A stretch of 64,000 nt of DNA from JAXDJH01 sp034663635 (GCA_034663635.1 JAXDJH010000005.1:109774-173773), one strand, 5' to 3'. Positions 8,305 through 17,190 are shown, numbered from the stretch's first letter. A program made the numbers and translations. Notes: generated by a model not told the origin, from the letters alone.

Positions 8305-9008
8305 TGGCGACCGGTCGCGTGTTGGTGGTCGACGACGATCCTCAGATGCTTCGCGCGGTCGAAAATGCCCTAAAGGCTCGCGGGTATGGCGTTTTCACCG
8401 CCGACAGTGGTGAGAGCGCGCTAGGTGTGCTAGCGGAGGAAGACCTCGATCTTCTCTTGCTCGATCTCGGCCTTCCCGGGATCCAGGGTCGGGATGTGAT
8501 CGAACGGTTGAGGGGTTGGTCCGAGCTTCCGGTCATCGTGATCTCAGTGCGTGACGGGCAGGATGACAAAGTGGCCGCGCTCGATGCGGGCGCGGACGAT
8601 TACGTGACGAAGCCGTTCGGCATGAAGGAGCTGCTCGCCCGGATGCGCGCGGTCCAACGCCGCATGGCTACTGATGATGTCTCCGATCCGATCCTCGACT
8701 TCGAGGGACTGCAGATAGATCTAGTCAGGCAACTGGTGAGATTGGACGACCAGCCCATCCATCTCACTCCGACGGAGTACCGGCTCCTAGAAGCTATGGC
8801 TACCAACCCCGGCAAGCTACTGACTCATCGCTGGCTGCTCCAGAGCGTCTGGGGTCAGGGCTACGGCACCGAGTCGCACTACCTTCGTCTCTACGTGAAG
8901 CAGCTCAGGCAGAAGTTGAAGGATTCTCCGGCTCATCCTCGATGGATCACCACCGAACCTGGGCTCGGCTACCGCTGGCTGCCGGAGGCCCAAACCGATC
9001 TCCTGTAG
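8304..9008 (+). CDS. kdpE: KdpE-like OmpR-family response regulator
   Basis: A 234-residue regulator. The receiver domain (1-118) has the acidic pair VVDDDP, phospho-acceptor Asp54 in LLLLDLGLPG, the conserved Ser in VIVISVRDGQ and Lys in VTKPFGMKELLAR. The winged-helix domain (about 130-230) carries HLTPTEYRLLEAM, the RWLLQSVWG recognition region and HYLRLYVKQLRQKL, all typical of KdpE. ATG 8304 overlaps the kinase stop codon and is preferred to an upstream in-frame start. No kdpFABC operon lies nearby, so the likely target is the divergent K+ importer. Confidence 0.88.
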   Translation: MATGRVLVVDDDPQMLRAVENALKARGYGVFTADSGESALGVLAEEDLDLLLLDLGLPGIQGRDVIERLRGWSELPVIVISVRDGQDDKVAALDAGADDYVTKPFGMKELLARMRAVQRRMATDDVSDPILDFEGLQIDLVRQLVRLDDQPIHLTPTEYRLLEAMATNPGKLLTHRWLLQSVWGQGYGTESHYLRLYVKQLRQKLKDSPAHPRWITTEPGLGYRWLPEAQTDLL

Positions 9009-9040
9009 ACACCGCTACCCGTCCATGCAACGTTAGGCCA

Positions 9041-10726
9041 GTGAAGAGATACGCATCGATCGTCATCGCGGCAGCGCTCGTGAGTGGCATCGAGGGTCCC
9101 TCGACGGGCGACGCACGCACCTCTCTCGCTCATCCCCGTCGATACGTTGTGTTGTTCGAGGTTGGATCCCGCACCTCTTCATCGACCGCGGTACTCGAAT
9201 CACTGGGCGCGAAGGTGCTCAAGGTAAATGCCCACATCGGGCTGGCAACCGTCCAGTCATCAAGCGCAGCGTTTACCTCACAAGTGATGAGCACGGGGCG
9301 TTTCGCCGGAGTAGCGCGAGACCGTGGGATGGCGGCAGTTCCTCGTCGCGCTCCTACGCCACGTCCAGGCCCACTCGTGGGACGGGCGCGTCCCAAAGGA
9401 TCTGTAGCGCGATTTACCGCGGCCGGTGGGGACCCGCTCTACAAATACCAATGGAACATGAAGATGGTCGACGCGAGCCGGACGGGTTCCTATGCGGTCG
9501 AGAAGGGAGATCCCCGCGTTCTAGTCGGCGTCATGGACACGGGGATCGAAGCTCGCCACCCAGATCTGAGGGGCGCGGTGTCCCGCTCTCTTTCCCGAAA
9601 TTTCGTCACCGATATGCCCGATGTCGACGGCCCCTGCAACCAGGAGAAGGATCGTTCCTGCAGCGATCCACCTCTGAGCGATCCGGTTGGGCACGGAACC
9701 TGGGTCGCTTCTGCCATCGCAGCTCGCCTCGACGGATTCGGCATATCGGGCGTCGCGCCCAAAGTGAAGCTCGTCAGCCTTAGGGCCATCCAGGATTCCG
9801 GATACATCTTTCTCCAATCGTTCGTCGACGGCCTGACTTACGCGGCCGACAATGGGATCGACGTCGTCAACATGAGTTTCTTCATCGATCCCTGGCTGTT
9901 CAATTGCCCGTCGAACTCCGCGGACAGTGAGCATGCCCAACTCGAGCAGGCGACGATCATCGAAACGGTTCAACGCACGGTCGACTACGCGCGCGGCAAG
10001 GGCGTGACCATGGTTGCGGCATTGGGCAACGAGTGGGCCGATCTGGCGCACCCGACGACAGACGAGATCAGCCCGGACTACCCACCAGGCAGCGAATACC
10101 CGCGCACTGTAGATGACTCATGCTTGGAGCTTCCAGCTGAGGCAACGGGAGTCATCGGTGTAAGCGCGCTCGGCCCCAGCGGGAGAAAGTCGTGGTACTC
10201 GAACTGGGGCCTCGGGCCCGCCGACGTCGCCGCCCCTGGCGGGGACGACTTCGACCCCGCCGCCGACTTGCCTTTGAATCTCCCACTGGGCGCGACATCT
10301 AAGGAGTCGCTTAAGGCCTCCGGCGCGCTCGATGGGAAAGGACGGCCGCGCGATCCATTCGTTCTGAGAAGGTGCAAGGAACGCGGACCCTGTGCTTATT
10401 ACTCGTTCGGCGCCGGCACCTCCTACTCTGCGCCGATAGCGGCAGGGGTTGCTGCGTTGATAGTCAGCCTGTCGGGCACCGACGACGGCGAGGGGGGTTT
10501 GACGATGTCTCCGGACGCGGTCGAGGCGGCGTTGTTCGCCAGCGCCAGCCCGCACGCATGTCCGGAAAGCGGAAAGCAGGAGTATCCCGAGATCGGAGAC
10601 ACCTTCGAGTCGTTCGGGTACAGCTGGCAAGACTTCACGGCGACGTGCGAGGCGGGCGAGGGCAACCTCAACGGGTTCTACGGATCCGGGATCGTCAACG
10701 CATTGAATGCCGTCATGCCGGGCTAG
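9041..10726 (+). CDS. Secreted subtilisin-like serine protease (S8)
   Basis: A 561-residue subtilase. GTG 9041 begins a signal peptide (VKRYASIVIAAALVSGIEG), so it is preferred over the longer open frame. Residues about 30-100 resemble an I9-type propeptide (RRYVVLFEV...SLGAKVLKVN). The catalytic triad is Asp166 (GVMDTGIEARHPD), His218 (GHGTWVASAIA) and Ser461 (GTSYSAPIAAGVAALI), with oxyanion Asn330 (AALGNEW). Extra Cys residues in loops (PCNQEKDRSCSD, RRCKERGPC, ATCEAGEG) suggest disulfides in an extracellular enzyme. Its stop codon lies 11 bases before the start of the FAD oxidase gene. Confidence 0.9.
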   Translation: MKRYASIVIAAALVSGIEGPSTGDARTSLAHPRRYVVLFEVGSRTSSSTAVLESLGAKVLKVNAHIGLATVQSSSAAFTSQVMSTGRFAGVARDRGMAAVPRRAPTPRPGPLVGRARPKGSVARFTAAGGDPLYKYQWNMKMVDASRTGSYAVEKGDPRVLVGVMDTGIEARHPDLRGAVSRSLSRNFVTDMPDVDGPCNQEKDRSCSDPPLSDPVGHGTWVASAIAARLDGFGISGVAPKVKLVSLRAIQDSGYIFLQSFVDGLTYAADNGIDVVNMSFFIDPWLFNCPSNSADSEHAQLEQATIIETVQRTVDYARGKGVTMVAALGNEWADLAHPTTDEISPDYPPGSEYPRTVDDSCLELPAEATGVIGVSALGPSGRKSWYSNWGLGPADVAAPGGDDFDPAADLPLNLPLGATSKESLKASGALDGKGRPRDPFVLRRCKERGPCAYYSFGAGTSYSAPIAAGVAALIVSLSGTDDGEGGLTMSPDAVEAALFASASPHACPESGKQEYPEIGDTFESFGYSWQDFTATCEAGEGNLNGFYGSGIVNALNAVMPG

Positions 10727-10736
10727 CCCGAGAGAC

Positions 10737-12113
10737 ATGCCTCTGGACGAGTCGGCACTTGCAGAGCTGAAGGCGATCCTTGGCGACCGGGTGACCACGT
10801 CCCCTGCGATCCGAGAGCATCACGGACACGACGAATCGCCTCTCCCGCCGGCCCCCCCGGACGCCGTCGCCTGGCCGGCAACCACGGCGGAGGTTTCGGC
10901 CGTCCTCAAGGTCTGCGATGCGTATCGAGTCCCGGTGATCCCGTTCGGTGCCGGCACTTCGCTCGAGGGACACGTTCTTGCGATCTCAGGTGGCCTCAGC
11001 CTGGATCTCACACAGATGAACCACATCGTGGCGGTTCGAGTGGACGACATGGACGTGACGGTCGAGGCGGGAGTGACGCGCAAGGCGTTGAACGATCGTC
11101 TGGCGCGGGATGGACTTTTCTTCCCGGTCGATCCGGGGGCGGACGCGACGCTGGGCGGCATGGTGGCCACCGGCGCGTCGGGGACCACTACCGTCCGCTA
11201 CGGAGCGATGCGTGAGAACGTGCTGGCCCTAAAGGTGGTACTCGCGGACGGAAGCATCATCGACACCGCGCGCAGGGCAAGGAAAACCGCTGCGGGCTAC
11301 GACCTGACGCACCTGTTCCTCGGCTCGGAGGGAACGCTCGGAGTCATCACGGAGGTAACTCTTCGTGTCTACGGGATCCCAGAGGCGATCTCAGGAGCCG
11401 TGTGTCACTTCTCCGACACTGAAAGTGCTGTCAAAGCGGTGATCACCACGCTTCAGATGGGAGTGCCGGTGGCTCGCATCGAGTTCCTCGACGAGCTCTC
11501 GATGAGCGCGATCAACAACTACTCGGGCATGAGCTATCCGGTGGCACCGTCCCTGCTTCTCGAGTTCCATGGCTCCCCGGCAGGGGTCGCAGAACAGGCA
11601 GCGCACTTCGGACAGATAGCAACAGAGTTCGGGGCGGAGGGCTTCAGCTCCTCAGTCGACGGCGCTGAGCGGGCGAAGCTATGGAAGGCGAGACACGACC
11701 ATTTCTATTCGTCGCTTGCTCTTCGCCCCGGAGCGAAAGCGGTGACTACCGATGTCTGCGTACCTATCTCGCGGCTGGCGGAATGCATCCTTGAAACGAA
11801 GGACGACATCGAACGGTCAGCCGTTGTCGCAACGATCGTTGGTCATGTTGGTGACGGGAACTTCCACGTGATGATGCTCATCGATCCTGACGTTCCCGCC
11901 GAGATGGTTGCGGCAGAAGAGATCACGCATCGTCTCGTCGAGCGGGCTCTGGCGATGGACGGCACTTGCACCGGCGAACACGGGATCGGCCTTCGCAAGA
12001 AGGAGTACCTCCCCCTCGAACTCCCTGGCGCGATCGAGGTGATGCGTGCTGTGAAGCGCGCCCTGGACCCGAAAAACGTCATGAATCCGGGCAAAGTGTT
12101 CGACTCGGACTGA
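10737..12113 (+). CDS. FAD-binding oxidase/dehydrogenase, GlcD / D-lactate dehydrogenase type
   Basis: A 458-residue flavoprotein of the VAO/PCMH superfamily. The N-terminal FAD domain has WPATTAEVSAVLKVCD, PFGAGTSLEGH and DPGADATLGGMVATGASGTTTVRYG. The C-terminal FAD-oxidase domain (about 200-455) ends with VGDGNFHVMMLIDP and the signature CTGEHGIGLRKKEYLPLE, which carries the metal/substrate His. GlcD and D-lactate dehydrogenases of this group oxidise 2-hydroxy acids in the cytoplasm or at the membrane face. Glycolate versus D-lactate cannot be decided. No glcE or glcF partner is adjacent. ATG 10737 is preferred to the upstream ATG in the same frame. Confidence 0.88.
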   Translation: MPLDESALAELKAILGDRVTTSPAIREHHGHDESPLPPAPPDAVAWPATTAEVSAVLKVCDAYRVPVIPFGAGTSLEGHVLAISGGLSLDLTQMNHIVAVRVDDMDVTVEAGVTRKALNDRLARDGLFFPVDPGADATLGGMVATGASGTTTVRYGAMRENVLALKVVLADGSIIDTARRARKTAAGYDLTHLFLGSEGTLGVITEVTLRVYGIPEAISGAVCHFSDTESAVKAVITTLQMGVPVARIEFLDELSMSAINNYSGMSYPVAPSLLLEFHGSPAGVAEQAAHFGQIATEFGAEGFSSSVDGAERAKLWKARHDHFYSSLALRPGAKAVTTDVCVPISRLAECILETKDDIERSAVVATIVGHVGDGNFHVMMLIDPDVPAEMVAAEEITHRLVERALAMDGTCTGEHGIGLRKKEYLPLELPGAIEVMRAVKRALDPKNVMNPGKVFDSD

Positions 12114-12137
12114 GCCTCGAGCCGGGCGTCTCGAGGC
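12114..12137 (+). terminator. Hairpin after the FAD oxidase gene
   Basis: GCCTCGAG (12114-12121) and CTCGAGGC (12130-12137) form a perfect 8-bp stem immediately after the TGA at 12111-12113. There is no T-run, so termination efficiency is uncertain. Confidence 0.4.
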
Positions 12138-12197
12138 CCGAACAGGAAAACGGCCACGCTCGGGGAATCCTCTTCCCATAAGCCTAGGAGGTACCCG

Positions 12198-12683
12198 ATG
12201 CTGAAGAAGATCCTTACGTTCGCCCTTGTTGGAGCGCTGTTGCTCTCGGTCACGGGAGCCGCTGTCGCAGGCAAGAAGAAGAAGGGGCCGAAGCCCTACA
12301 AGAGCGAGACGTTCACGATCCAGGTCGGGCACCCTGCCTTCCACGGTCAGTCCGGAACCATGGTGAGCGTGACCTCGCAGGACTTCCTCCAGAACTGTGC
12401 GGTCCCCAGCTCCAACGGCGTGGACGCCTACGTGCTCGAGGTTCCCAAGGAATACGCAACCGTCCAGTCGATCGTCGAAGCGACCGGTGTCGCCAATCCG
12501 GACACCCCCGCGGCGTACGACCTCGACCTGTATTTCTACGACGCCGACTGCACGGAGAACGGCCTGTCGAACAACGCCGGAACCGATGAAACCGGAGTGA
12601 TGAGCGCAGGCACTGCCTTCATCCTCGTCCACAGCTACACCGGCGGACCGGTCGACGCACAGGTAGCTCTCAAGCCTTACTAA
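12198..12683 (+). CDS. Small secreted protein with a lysine-rich mature N-terminus
   Basis: A 161-residue exported protein preceded by a strong TAGGAGGT site. The signal peptide (MLKKILTFALVGALLLSVTGAAVA) is followed by GKKKKGPKPYKSETF and an all-beta body with two Cys (QNCAVPSS, DADCTEN). The layout (signal ending A-x-A, then KKKK, then a small Cys-bearing beta domain) recalls the three tandem proteins at 62.3-64 kb, but there is no clear alignment, so homology is not claimed. It resembles secreted bacterial pre-peptidase-like domains (DLDLYFYDADC). Function unknown. Confidence 0.75.
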   Translation: MLKKILTFALVGALLLSVTGAAVAGKKKKGPKPYKSETFTIQVGHPAFHGQSGTMVSVTSQDFLQNCAVPSSNGVDAYVLEVPKEYATVQSIVEATGVANPDTPAAYDLDLYFYDADCTENGLSNNAGTDETGVMSAGTAFILVHSYTGGPVDAQVALKPY

Positions 12684-12742
12684 GCAGAAGCCCAAAGCCT
12701 CAAGTCCCTTGTGCCGGACGGCTAAGCCGGTAGCTTTTCGCT

Positions 12743-13471
12743 ATGGCTGAAGCTTTCCCGGAGCGAGATCTCTTCGAGCGTTTCCGCGCCACCATCGGCG
12801 TCTTCGTCACGCTCGCAGGGGCGACCTGCGGGATGACGCTCCTCTACCTCGCGATGCGTGCCGTCATGGAGATCGGTGGCTTCTGCGCCGAGGGCGGAGC
12901 TTTCGTGATCGAGCATCACTGCCCCAAGGGCAGCACTGGTCTGATCTTTGGTGGAATCTGGGGCGGGCTCATCTTCTTCGGTCTTTACGCATGGCAGGTG
13001 TCGAAGCATCACGTCCCCAGTTTTCTTGGGCTCGGCTGGTCTGCCCTGTTTCTCTCGCTCGGTTGGAACTTCCTCGAGTTCGGTCTTAACCCGCCCGGAC
13101 CGGGCGACGGCCTTGCCTGGGGCTGGCTCATCTGCGCGATCGTCTTCGGCCTCATGGGCGGGCTGCCGTTACTCGCCGTCGTCAAGCCGATCTTCAGAGG
13201 ATTCTTTAGGGAAGAACAACCCGGCACGGTGGGCGGGATTCTTTCGGGAGCGTTCGGCGCAACGGCGTCGATGGTTCGGCAAGTCGCCCGGCCCTCATCC
13301 ACCGCGACGGTATCGACTACGTCGGCTCCGTACTCGCCGCCCAGGGCACCCGGGTCATCCGCCGCGGATATCGCGGAGGCACTCGAGCGCATCGACGCGT
13401 TGCACAGGTCGGGCAGCCTGACGGATGAGGAGTTCGAAGCGGCGAAGCTGCAAGTCCTAACGGAGGACTGA
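12743..13471 (+). CDS. Four-helix membrane protein with C-terminal SHOCT domain
   Basis: A 242-residue protein with about four hydrophobic segments between residues 15 and 165 (GVFVTLAGATCGMTLLYLAM, GLIFGGIWGGLIFFGLYAW, FLGLGWSALFLSLGWNFLEF, GWLICAIVFGLMGGLPLLAV). A Pro/Ser/Thr-rich linker follows, then the C-terminal SHOCT motif ALERIDALHRSGSLTDEEFE. SHOCT domains are short oligomerisation modules at the ends of many actinobacterial membrane proteins. No catalytic motif is seen. The 31-codon gene at 13475 follows after 3 bases. Confidence 0.75.
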   Translation: MAEAFPERDLFERFRATIGVFVTLAGATCGMTLLYLAMRAVMEIGGFCAEGGAFVIEHHCPKGSTGLIFGGIWGGLIFFGLYAWQVSKHHVPSFLGLGWSALFLSLGWNFLEFGLNPPGPGDGLAWGWLICAIVFGLMGGLPLLAVVKPIFRGFFREEQPGTVGGILSGAFGATASMVRQVARPSSTATVSTTSAPYSPPRAPGSSAADIAEALERIDALHRSGSLTDEEFEAAKLQVLTED

Positions 13472-13474
13472 GGG

Positions 13475-13570
13475 ATGAAAAAGGGTCTGTACTGGCTCGC
13501 AGTGCAGTTGCTTGCCATCGGGGCGGGGATCTACATCGCGGTCGCTATCTACGACGCCGTCAGCACCTAG
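13475..13570 (+). CDS. 31-residue single-pass membrane peptide
   Basis: ATG 13475, just after the SHOCT gene's stop, opens a 31-codon frame reading MKKGLYWLAVQLLAIGAGIY followed by a short IAVAIYDAVST tail. It has a positive N-terminus and one hydrophobic helix of about 20 residues. A GGAGGACTGAGGG stretch 5-15 bases upstream can serve as ribosome-binding site. The spacing of 3 bases suggests co-transcription with the SHOCT protein. It is short, so the call rests on composition and context only. Confidence 0.5.
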   Translation: MKKGLYWLAVQLLAIGAGIYIAVAIYDAVST

Positions 13571-14379
13571 CCGCGCGCGTAGGGGAACGGCGGATCGAGA
13601 GAGAAGCATCTGAGCGAGTAGTACCGGAAGAGCAGCGGATCGCTGTAGCCGGTCTTGGCGAACACACCGGCAGTGCGCTTCATGAAGATCAACGACCGGT
13701 TCTTCCACCGATAGATGCGCTCGCTTACGTTCTGGAAATCGTTCGTGACTCCTTCGATCCGCAACAGCAGGAACTCCGCGGTTCCATCGGTGTCGACGTC
13801 GCGACATTCGGCTCCTTCACCGAACACGGAGACGCCACCGACCTGGAACACGAATGGCTCCCCGTCGCGCTTCACCCGAAAGAAACGACCGTTGCGGAAG
13901 CCATAGATCGCCAGTTCGTTCGTCGCGCCTGAGTGATACAGATGCGTGATGACCTTGATGAACGCTTCATCCACCCCGTCGAGATCCGCGTCCTCGGACC
14001 CGACGATGACTGGGTAACTCCACACCTGATGGACCTGCATCTGTCGATCGACCTCATCGTCTGCCGACACCAGCCGTAGATGCCACTCTGTCGGAAACCT
14101 CTCACCATCGAGGAGCGCATAGGCGATGAGGGTCTGGCGCTCGGCCCCGGGCTCGAACCTTCCGCTCGTCGAGCTCGCGCATCCGGCCCCTGACGGTAGG
14201 CCGAGGGCCGGGTCTGCCGGTGGGCACGCCTCATCGTCGATGATCCTTGGCGTTTCGCTGGGAGAAGGTTGCGGGGTCGCGGCCGCCGGCAGAGATTTCG
14301 AGTCACTCGAGCATGCGGCGCAGAGACCGACCAAGAGCAATATCGCGGCGAGTCTCTGAGATCGGGACACGGCGGTCAT
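13567..14379 (-). CDS. Lipoprotein with an FG-GAP/VCBS-like region
   Basis: Starting at ATG 14379 (ATG 14400 is possible) the protein has a lipoprotein signal MTAVSRSQRLAAILLLVGLC ending in the lipobox LCAAC. It is then anchored at the outer face of the membrane through a Ser/Pro-rich tether (CSSDSKSLPAAATPQPSPSE). The body contains calcium-loop-like repeats, DADLDGVDEAFIKV and DVDTDGTAEFLLLRI, as in VCBS/FG-GAP blades. The stop overlaps the 31-codon gene by 4 bases. Function unknown; it may sense or bind rather than catalyse. Confidence 0.75.
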   Translation of the reverse strand: MTAVSRSQRLAAILLLVGLCAACSSDSKSLPAAATPQPSPSETPRIIDDEACPPADPALGLPSGAGCASSTSGRFEPGAERQTLIAYALLDGERFPTEWHLRLVSADDEVDRQMQVHQVWSYPVIVGSEDADLDGVDEAFIKVITHLYHSGATNELAIYGFRNGRFFRVKRDGEPFVFQVGGVSVFGEGAECRDVDTDGTAEFLLLRIEGVTNDFQNVSERIYRWKNRSLIFMKRTAGVFAKTGYSDPLLFRYYSLRCFSLDPPFPYARG

Positions 14380-14462
14380 TGAAGCAGCCTCGCGCGACAT
14401 AGGTAACCACTACGTCGTGAAGCCGGCTCGGGTTCCGCCGTCTTGTCGACCGAGTTTGTGGG

Positions 14463-15794
14463 CTACTTGAAGTCGGGGATCTGAACCTGAGGGTTCAACC
14501 GCTCTTTGAAGAAACGAACATCCTTCGAACTGGTCCCCGTCATCTCGTACACGCTCACGCCGCGGTTCGCGCCGTTGTCGTTGGCGTAGATGCGGCCGTT
14601 GTACCAATAGCCTGACCAAACATCAGGGATCAAACCGTCGTCTAGCTGCTGGTAGTAACCGATCTCTTTAGCGGCCGCCGGGTCGCTGAAGTCGACGATC
14701 GAGATGCCCGCGCTTCGGTAACCGACCGCTGCGATGTAACGGTTCGGGTCCTTCATCGGAAGGATGTTGAAGTTGTGAGTAGTGCAGACCACGTACGAAG
14801 CTTCGTCGGTGGTCTCGGGGGCCGCTCGTCGCGGCACGTTGTAGTAGCCCTGCAGAACCGGAAGGGTCGGGTCGGTGATGTCGTAGAACCACAACGCCCC
14901 GATGGGGCTGTTCTGGTTTCCGGCGCATTCACCGGTGACCGATCCGGCGAATTCGTCGGCGATAGCCAGCGTCTTCTGATCCCACGTGACCGCGGTTCCG
15001 TGGTGGATCTCGATGCTCGGGTTGACGATGCGCGAAACGATGGTCGGCTTGGCAGGATCGCTGACGTCCCAGATCTGCGTTTCCCCGATGCACGCGGCCG
15101 CGGCGAGCTTGCCATCCGGGAAGATCGTCACGTCGTGGCAACCGATCTCCGGTGAGACGTCCAGGAATCCCACGACCTTCGACTTGGTCGGCGATTTGAC
15201 CGGGACCTCGACGATCGACACTTTCCGATGGCTCGCGACGTTGCACGTCGCGCTGGGCACCCCAAGCGGATATGACTGGATGTAGACGTAGATCTTGTCG
15301 CCGGCCGGGTTGATCACGTGAGTGTGGGATCCGCAATCGGTCTCGACGAACGCGACCTGAACTGGCTTGGTCGGGTCGGAGATGTCGAGGATCCGCAAGC
15401 CTGCCTTTCCGGCCGACTTGCGAGCCGAAGGTTCCTTGCAGCCGATCGTGTCGGACGACTGCGCGGAATTGAGCGAGACGAAAACGAGGTCCCCGTAGAC
15501 CGAGACATCGCCCTGACCCCCCGGACAGTTATGAAAGCCGATCTGCTTCAGATAGGGCTCCCGCGGGAGGATCTGCATGATCGCGGTGCCGCTGTACGAG
15601 CCGGCGATGACGAGGTCGCCTTCGAATGCGAGATCGGACCCCGCGGCGTTGTCCGACGCCGGAACGACGATCGGCGTCCGCGCTATCTCTCGGATGTTGT
15701 CCGAGTGAAGGTCCTCCGAGCCGCGGGCGGCCGCGAGCCCCGGCAACGCGAAGAGCACGGCAGCCAGGAAACAGATCGCACGCTTGACCTTCAT
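14463..15794 (-). CDS. Secreted LVIVD-repeat beta-propeller protein
   Basis: A 443-residue exported protein with signal peptide MKVKRAICFLAAVLFALPGLAAA. The mature chain carries repeated blades of the form LxIxDxSDPxxPxxVxxx (LRILDISDPTKPVQVAFV, TQIWDVSDPAKPTIVSRI, LWFYDITDPTLPVLQGYY, ISIVDFSDPAAAKEIGYY), the LVIVD family of bacterial and archaeal surface proteins. Conserved His/Cys residues (TDCGSHTHVINP, IGCHDVTIFPDGK, VCTTHNFNILP) cluster in the inter-blade loops and could bind metal. The start is at ATG 15794 with an AAGGGGGG-type site upstream. A second LVIVD protein occurs at 32.8 kb. Confidence 0.85.
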   Translation of the reverse strand: MKVKRAICFLAAVLFALPGLAAARGSEDLHSDNIREIARTPIVVPASDNAAGSDLAFEGDLVIAGSYSGTAIMQILPREPYLKQIGFHNCPGGQGDVSVYGDLVFVSLNSAQSSDTIGCKEPSARKSAGKAGLRILDISDPTKPVQVAFVETDCGSHTHVINPAGDKIYVYIQSYPLGVPSATCNVASHRKVSIVEVPVKSPTKSKVVGFLDVSPEIGCHDVTIFPDGKLAAAACIGETQIWDVSDPAKPTIVSRIVNPSIEIHHGTAVTWDQKTLAIADEFAGSVTGECAGNQNSPIGALWFYDITDPTLPVLQGYYNVPRRAAPETTDEASYVVCTTHNFNILPMKDPNRYIAAVGYRSAGISIVDFSDPAAAKEIGYYQQLDDGLIPDVWSGYWYNGRIYANDNGANRGVSVYEMTGTSSKDVRFFKERLNPQVQIPDFK

Positions 15795-15868
15795 GAGCCC
15801 CCCTTAGATCTCCTGTGGGGAGGTTTCTCCAGGAGGCGAGCGGATCCCTGTCCGGATAACTTGCGCCG

Positions 15869-16594
15869 GTGGACGCAAAGAAAGCTGCCGCTGCTCTCGA
15901 GAGTGAATTGCGATCGAAAGGAACGCCCGAGCGAGCCGCGGGGGCTAAGCGGTATCTCAAGAGCGATCTGGAGTTCTTCGGGACGTCCCTCGGCGAGATC
16001 CGGGCGACCGCGAAGGTCGCGTTCGCAAAAGTCGACGACCACGACGATCTGGTCGCACTCCTGGAGGAGCTATGGAGGCTTCCGATCCACGAACGCAGGA
16101 TGGCCGCGGCCCTCGGCCTCGAACTGAAGGGGAAACTCCTCGTCCCGGCCGATCTCCCGATGATCGAACGATTCCTGCGCGAATCCAAGACGTGGGCTCT
16201 CGTGGATTGGATCGCGGTAAAGACGATGGGTGGCCTGGTGGAAAGTTATCCGGAGGTTATCGAAACGACCGATCGGTGGGCCACGGACGACGACTTCTGG
16301 ATCCGACGATCGGCCGTCCTGTCGCAGCACGATCCGCTGAAGAACGGCGCTCCGTTCGAGGTCTTCAGTCGTTATGCGGACCCGATGATCACCGAGACCG
16401 AGTTCTTCATCCGCAAAGCCATCGGGTGGGTCTTGCGCGATGCCTCGAAGAGGAGGCCCGACGACGTCTGGGAGTGGATCGCTCCGCGAGCCCACCGCGC
16501 ATCCGGCGTGACCATGCGGGAGGTCGTGAAGTACCTGGGGGCCGAACGAGCCGACGCCCTCATGCGCGCCTATAGGACGAAGACGCCGATCTGA
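15869..16594 (+). CDS. DNA alkylation repair protein, AlkD-like HEAT-repeat glycosylase
   Basis: A 241-residue all-helical protein of the AlkD family. The key segments are YLKSDLEFFGTSLGEIR near the N-terminus, TWALVDWIAVKTMGGLVE (the Trp/Asp pair matching the AlkD active site), DDFWIRRSAVLSQ with the conserved Arg, and FFIRKAIGWVLRDASKRRP. AlkD excises positively charged N3- and N7-alkylpurines without base flipping. The start is GTG 15869. It is convergent with the DUF2993 gene and overlaps it by 35 bases at the 3' ends. Confidence 0.88.
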   Translation: MDAKKAAAALESELRSKGTPERAAGAKRYLKSDLEFFGTSLGEIRATAKVAFAKVDDHDDLVALLEELWRLPIHERRMAAALGLELKGKLLVPADLPMIERFLRESKTWALVDWIAVKTMGGLVESYPEVIETTDRWATDDDFWIRRSAVLSQHDPLKNGAPFEVFSRYADPMITETEFFIRKAIGWVLRDASKRRPDDVWEWIAPRAHRASGVTMREVVKYLGAERADALMRAYRTKTPI

Positions 16595-17165
16595 TCGCGG
16601 ACGCTAATCCGATCGAGGTTCTTCGGGTCTCGAAACTGAGAGCGATCACATTTCCTTCGAGCTTGGCTTCGGTGTAGTCGATCCCGTTGACGATCGACGG
16701 TAGCTCGAGCTCGGTCGGGCCCACCGTCAAGGTCGTTCCGGAAACGGAGATGTTCGTCGGATCGAACACTCCTACGTTGAAGCCCGGTTCCCCGAGAGCA
16801 CTCGCCAGATCCTCGGTCGTCAACCGAGCGGTCCCTTCCGCTGAGCCGATCTTCACCTTCTTCGATTTCCCCGACAACAGCTGGGGTATCGACACCTTCA
16901 CGTTGTTGAGGGTCACCTCGAGATCGGTCAGGAGCACACCATCCTTTTCGAGGCCTTGCGCCGAGATGGTTACGCTTTCCAGATCGCCGCTGATCGCCTC
17001 GAACAAGAACGGAAAGCCGCCGATCGCGACTTCTGGTTCCTTGTTCAGGTCGAGCGCGTCTTGTAGCTCTTCGGCGACCTTGTTGCTTGCGAGACTTCGA
17101 AGCGCCGAATCGCCAATGATGCCGACGACGATCAGAACCGCGAGGAGGATGAGGATCTTCTTCAC
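16560..17165 (-). CDS. DUF2993 (LmeA-like) anchored or exported protein
   Basis: A 201-residue protein with an N-terminal hydrophobic helix (ILILLAVLIVVGIIGDSAL) and the DUF2993 body: VAEELQDALDLNKEPEVAIG, GFPFLFEAISGDLESVTISA, then LLTDLEVTLNNVKVSIPQLL. In mycobacteria LmeA of this family is a periplasmic phospholipid-binding protein needed for lipomannan elongation. That function is not transferable here with certainty. The 3' end overlaps the AlkD-like gene. The downstream partner on the minus strand is not obvious. Confidence 0.8.
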   Translation of the reverse strand: MKKILILLAVLIVVGIIGDSALRSLASNKVAEELQDALDLNKEPEVAIGGFPFLFEAISGDLESVTISAQGLEKDGVLLTDLEVTLNNVKVSIPQLLSGKSKKVKIGSAEGTARLTTEDLASALGEPGFNVGVFDPTNISVSGTTLTVGPTELELPSIVNGIDYTEAKLEGNVIALSFETRRTSIGLASAIRSASSSYRRA

Positions 17166-17190
17166 GCGCCCAACGTACAGGCGCCGATGG

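Noticed and set aside
4478..9008. kdpFABC operon near the KdpDE-like pair
   Set aside because: No P-type ATPase (DKTGT motif) or KdpA-like frame is present in the window.
15318..16127. 269-codon plus-strand frame over the LVIVD and AlkD-like region
   Set aside because: It is antisense to the LVIVD gene and out of frame with the AlkD-like gene, with no domain of its own.
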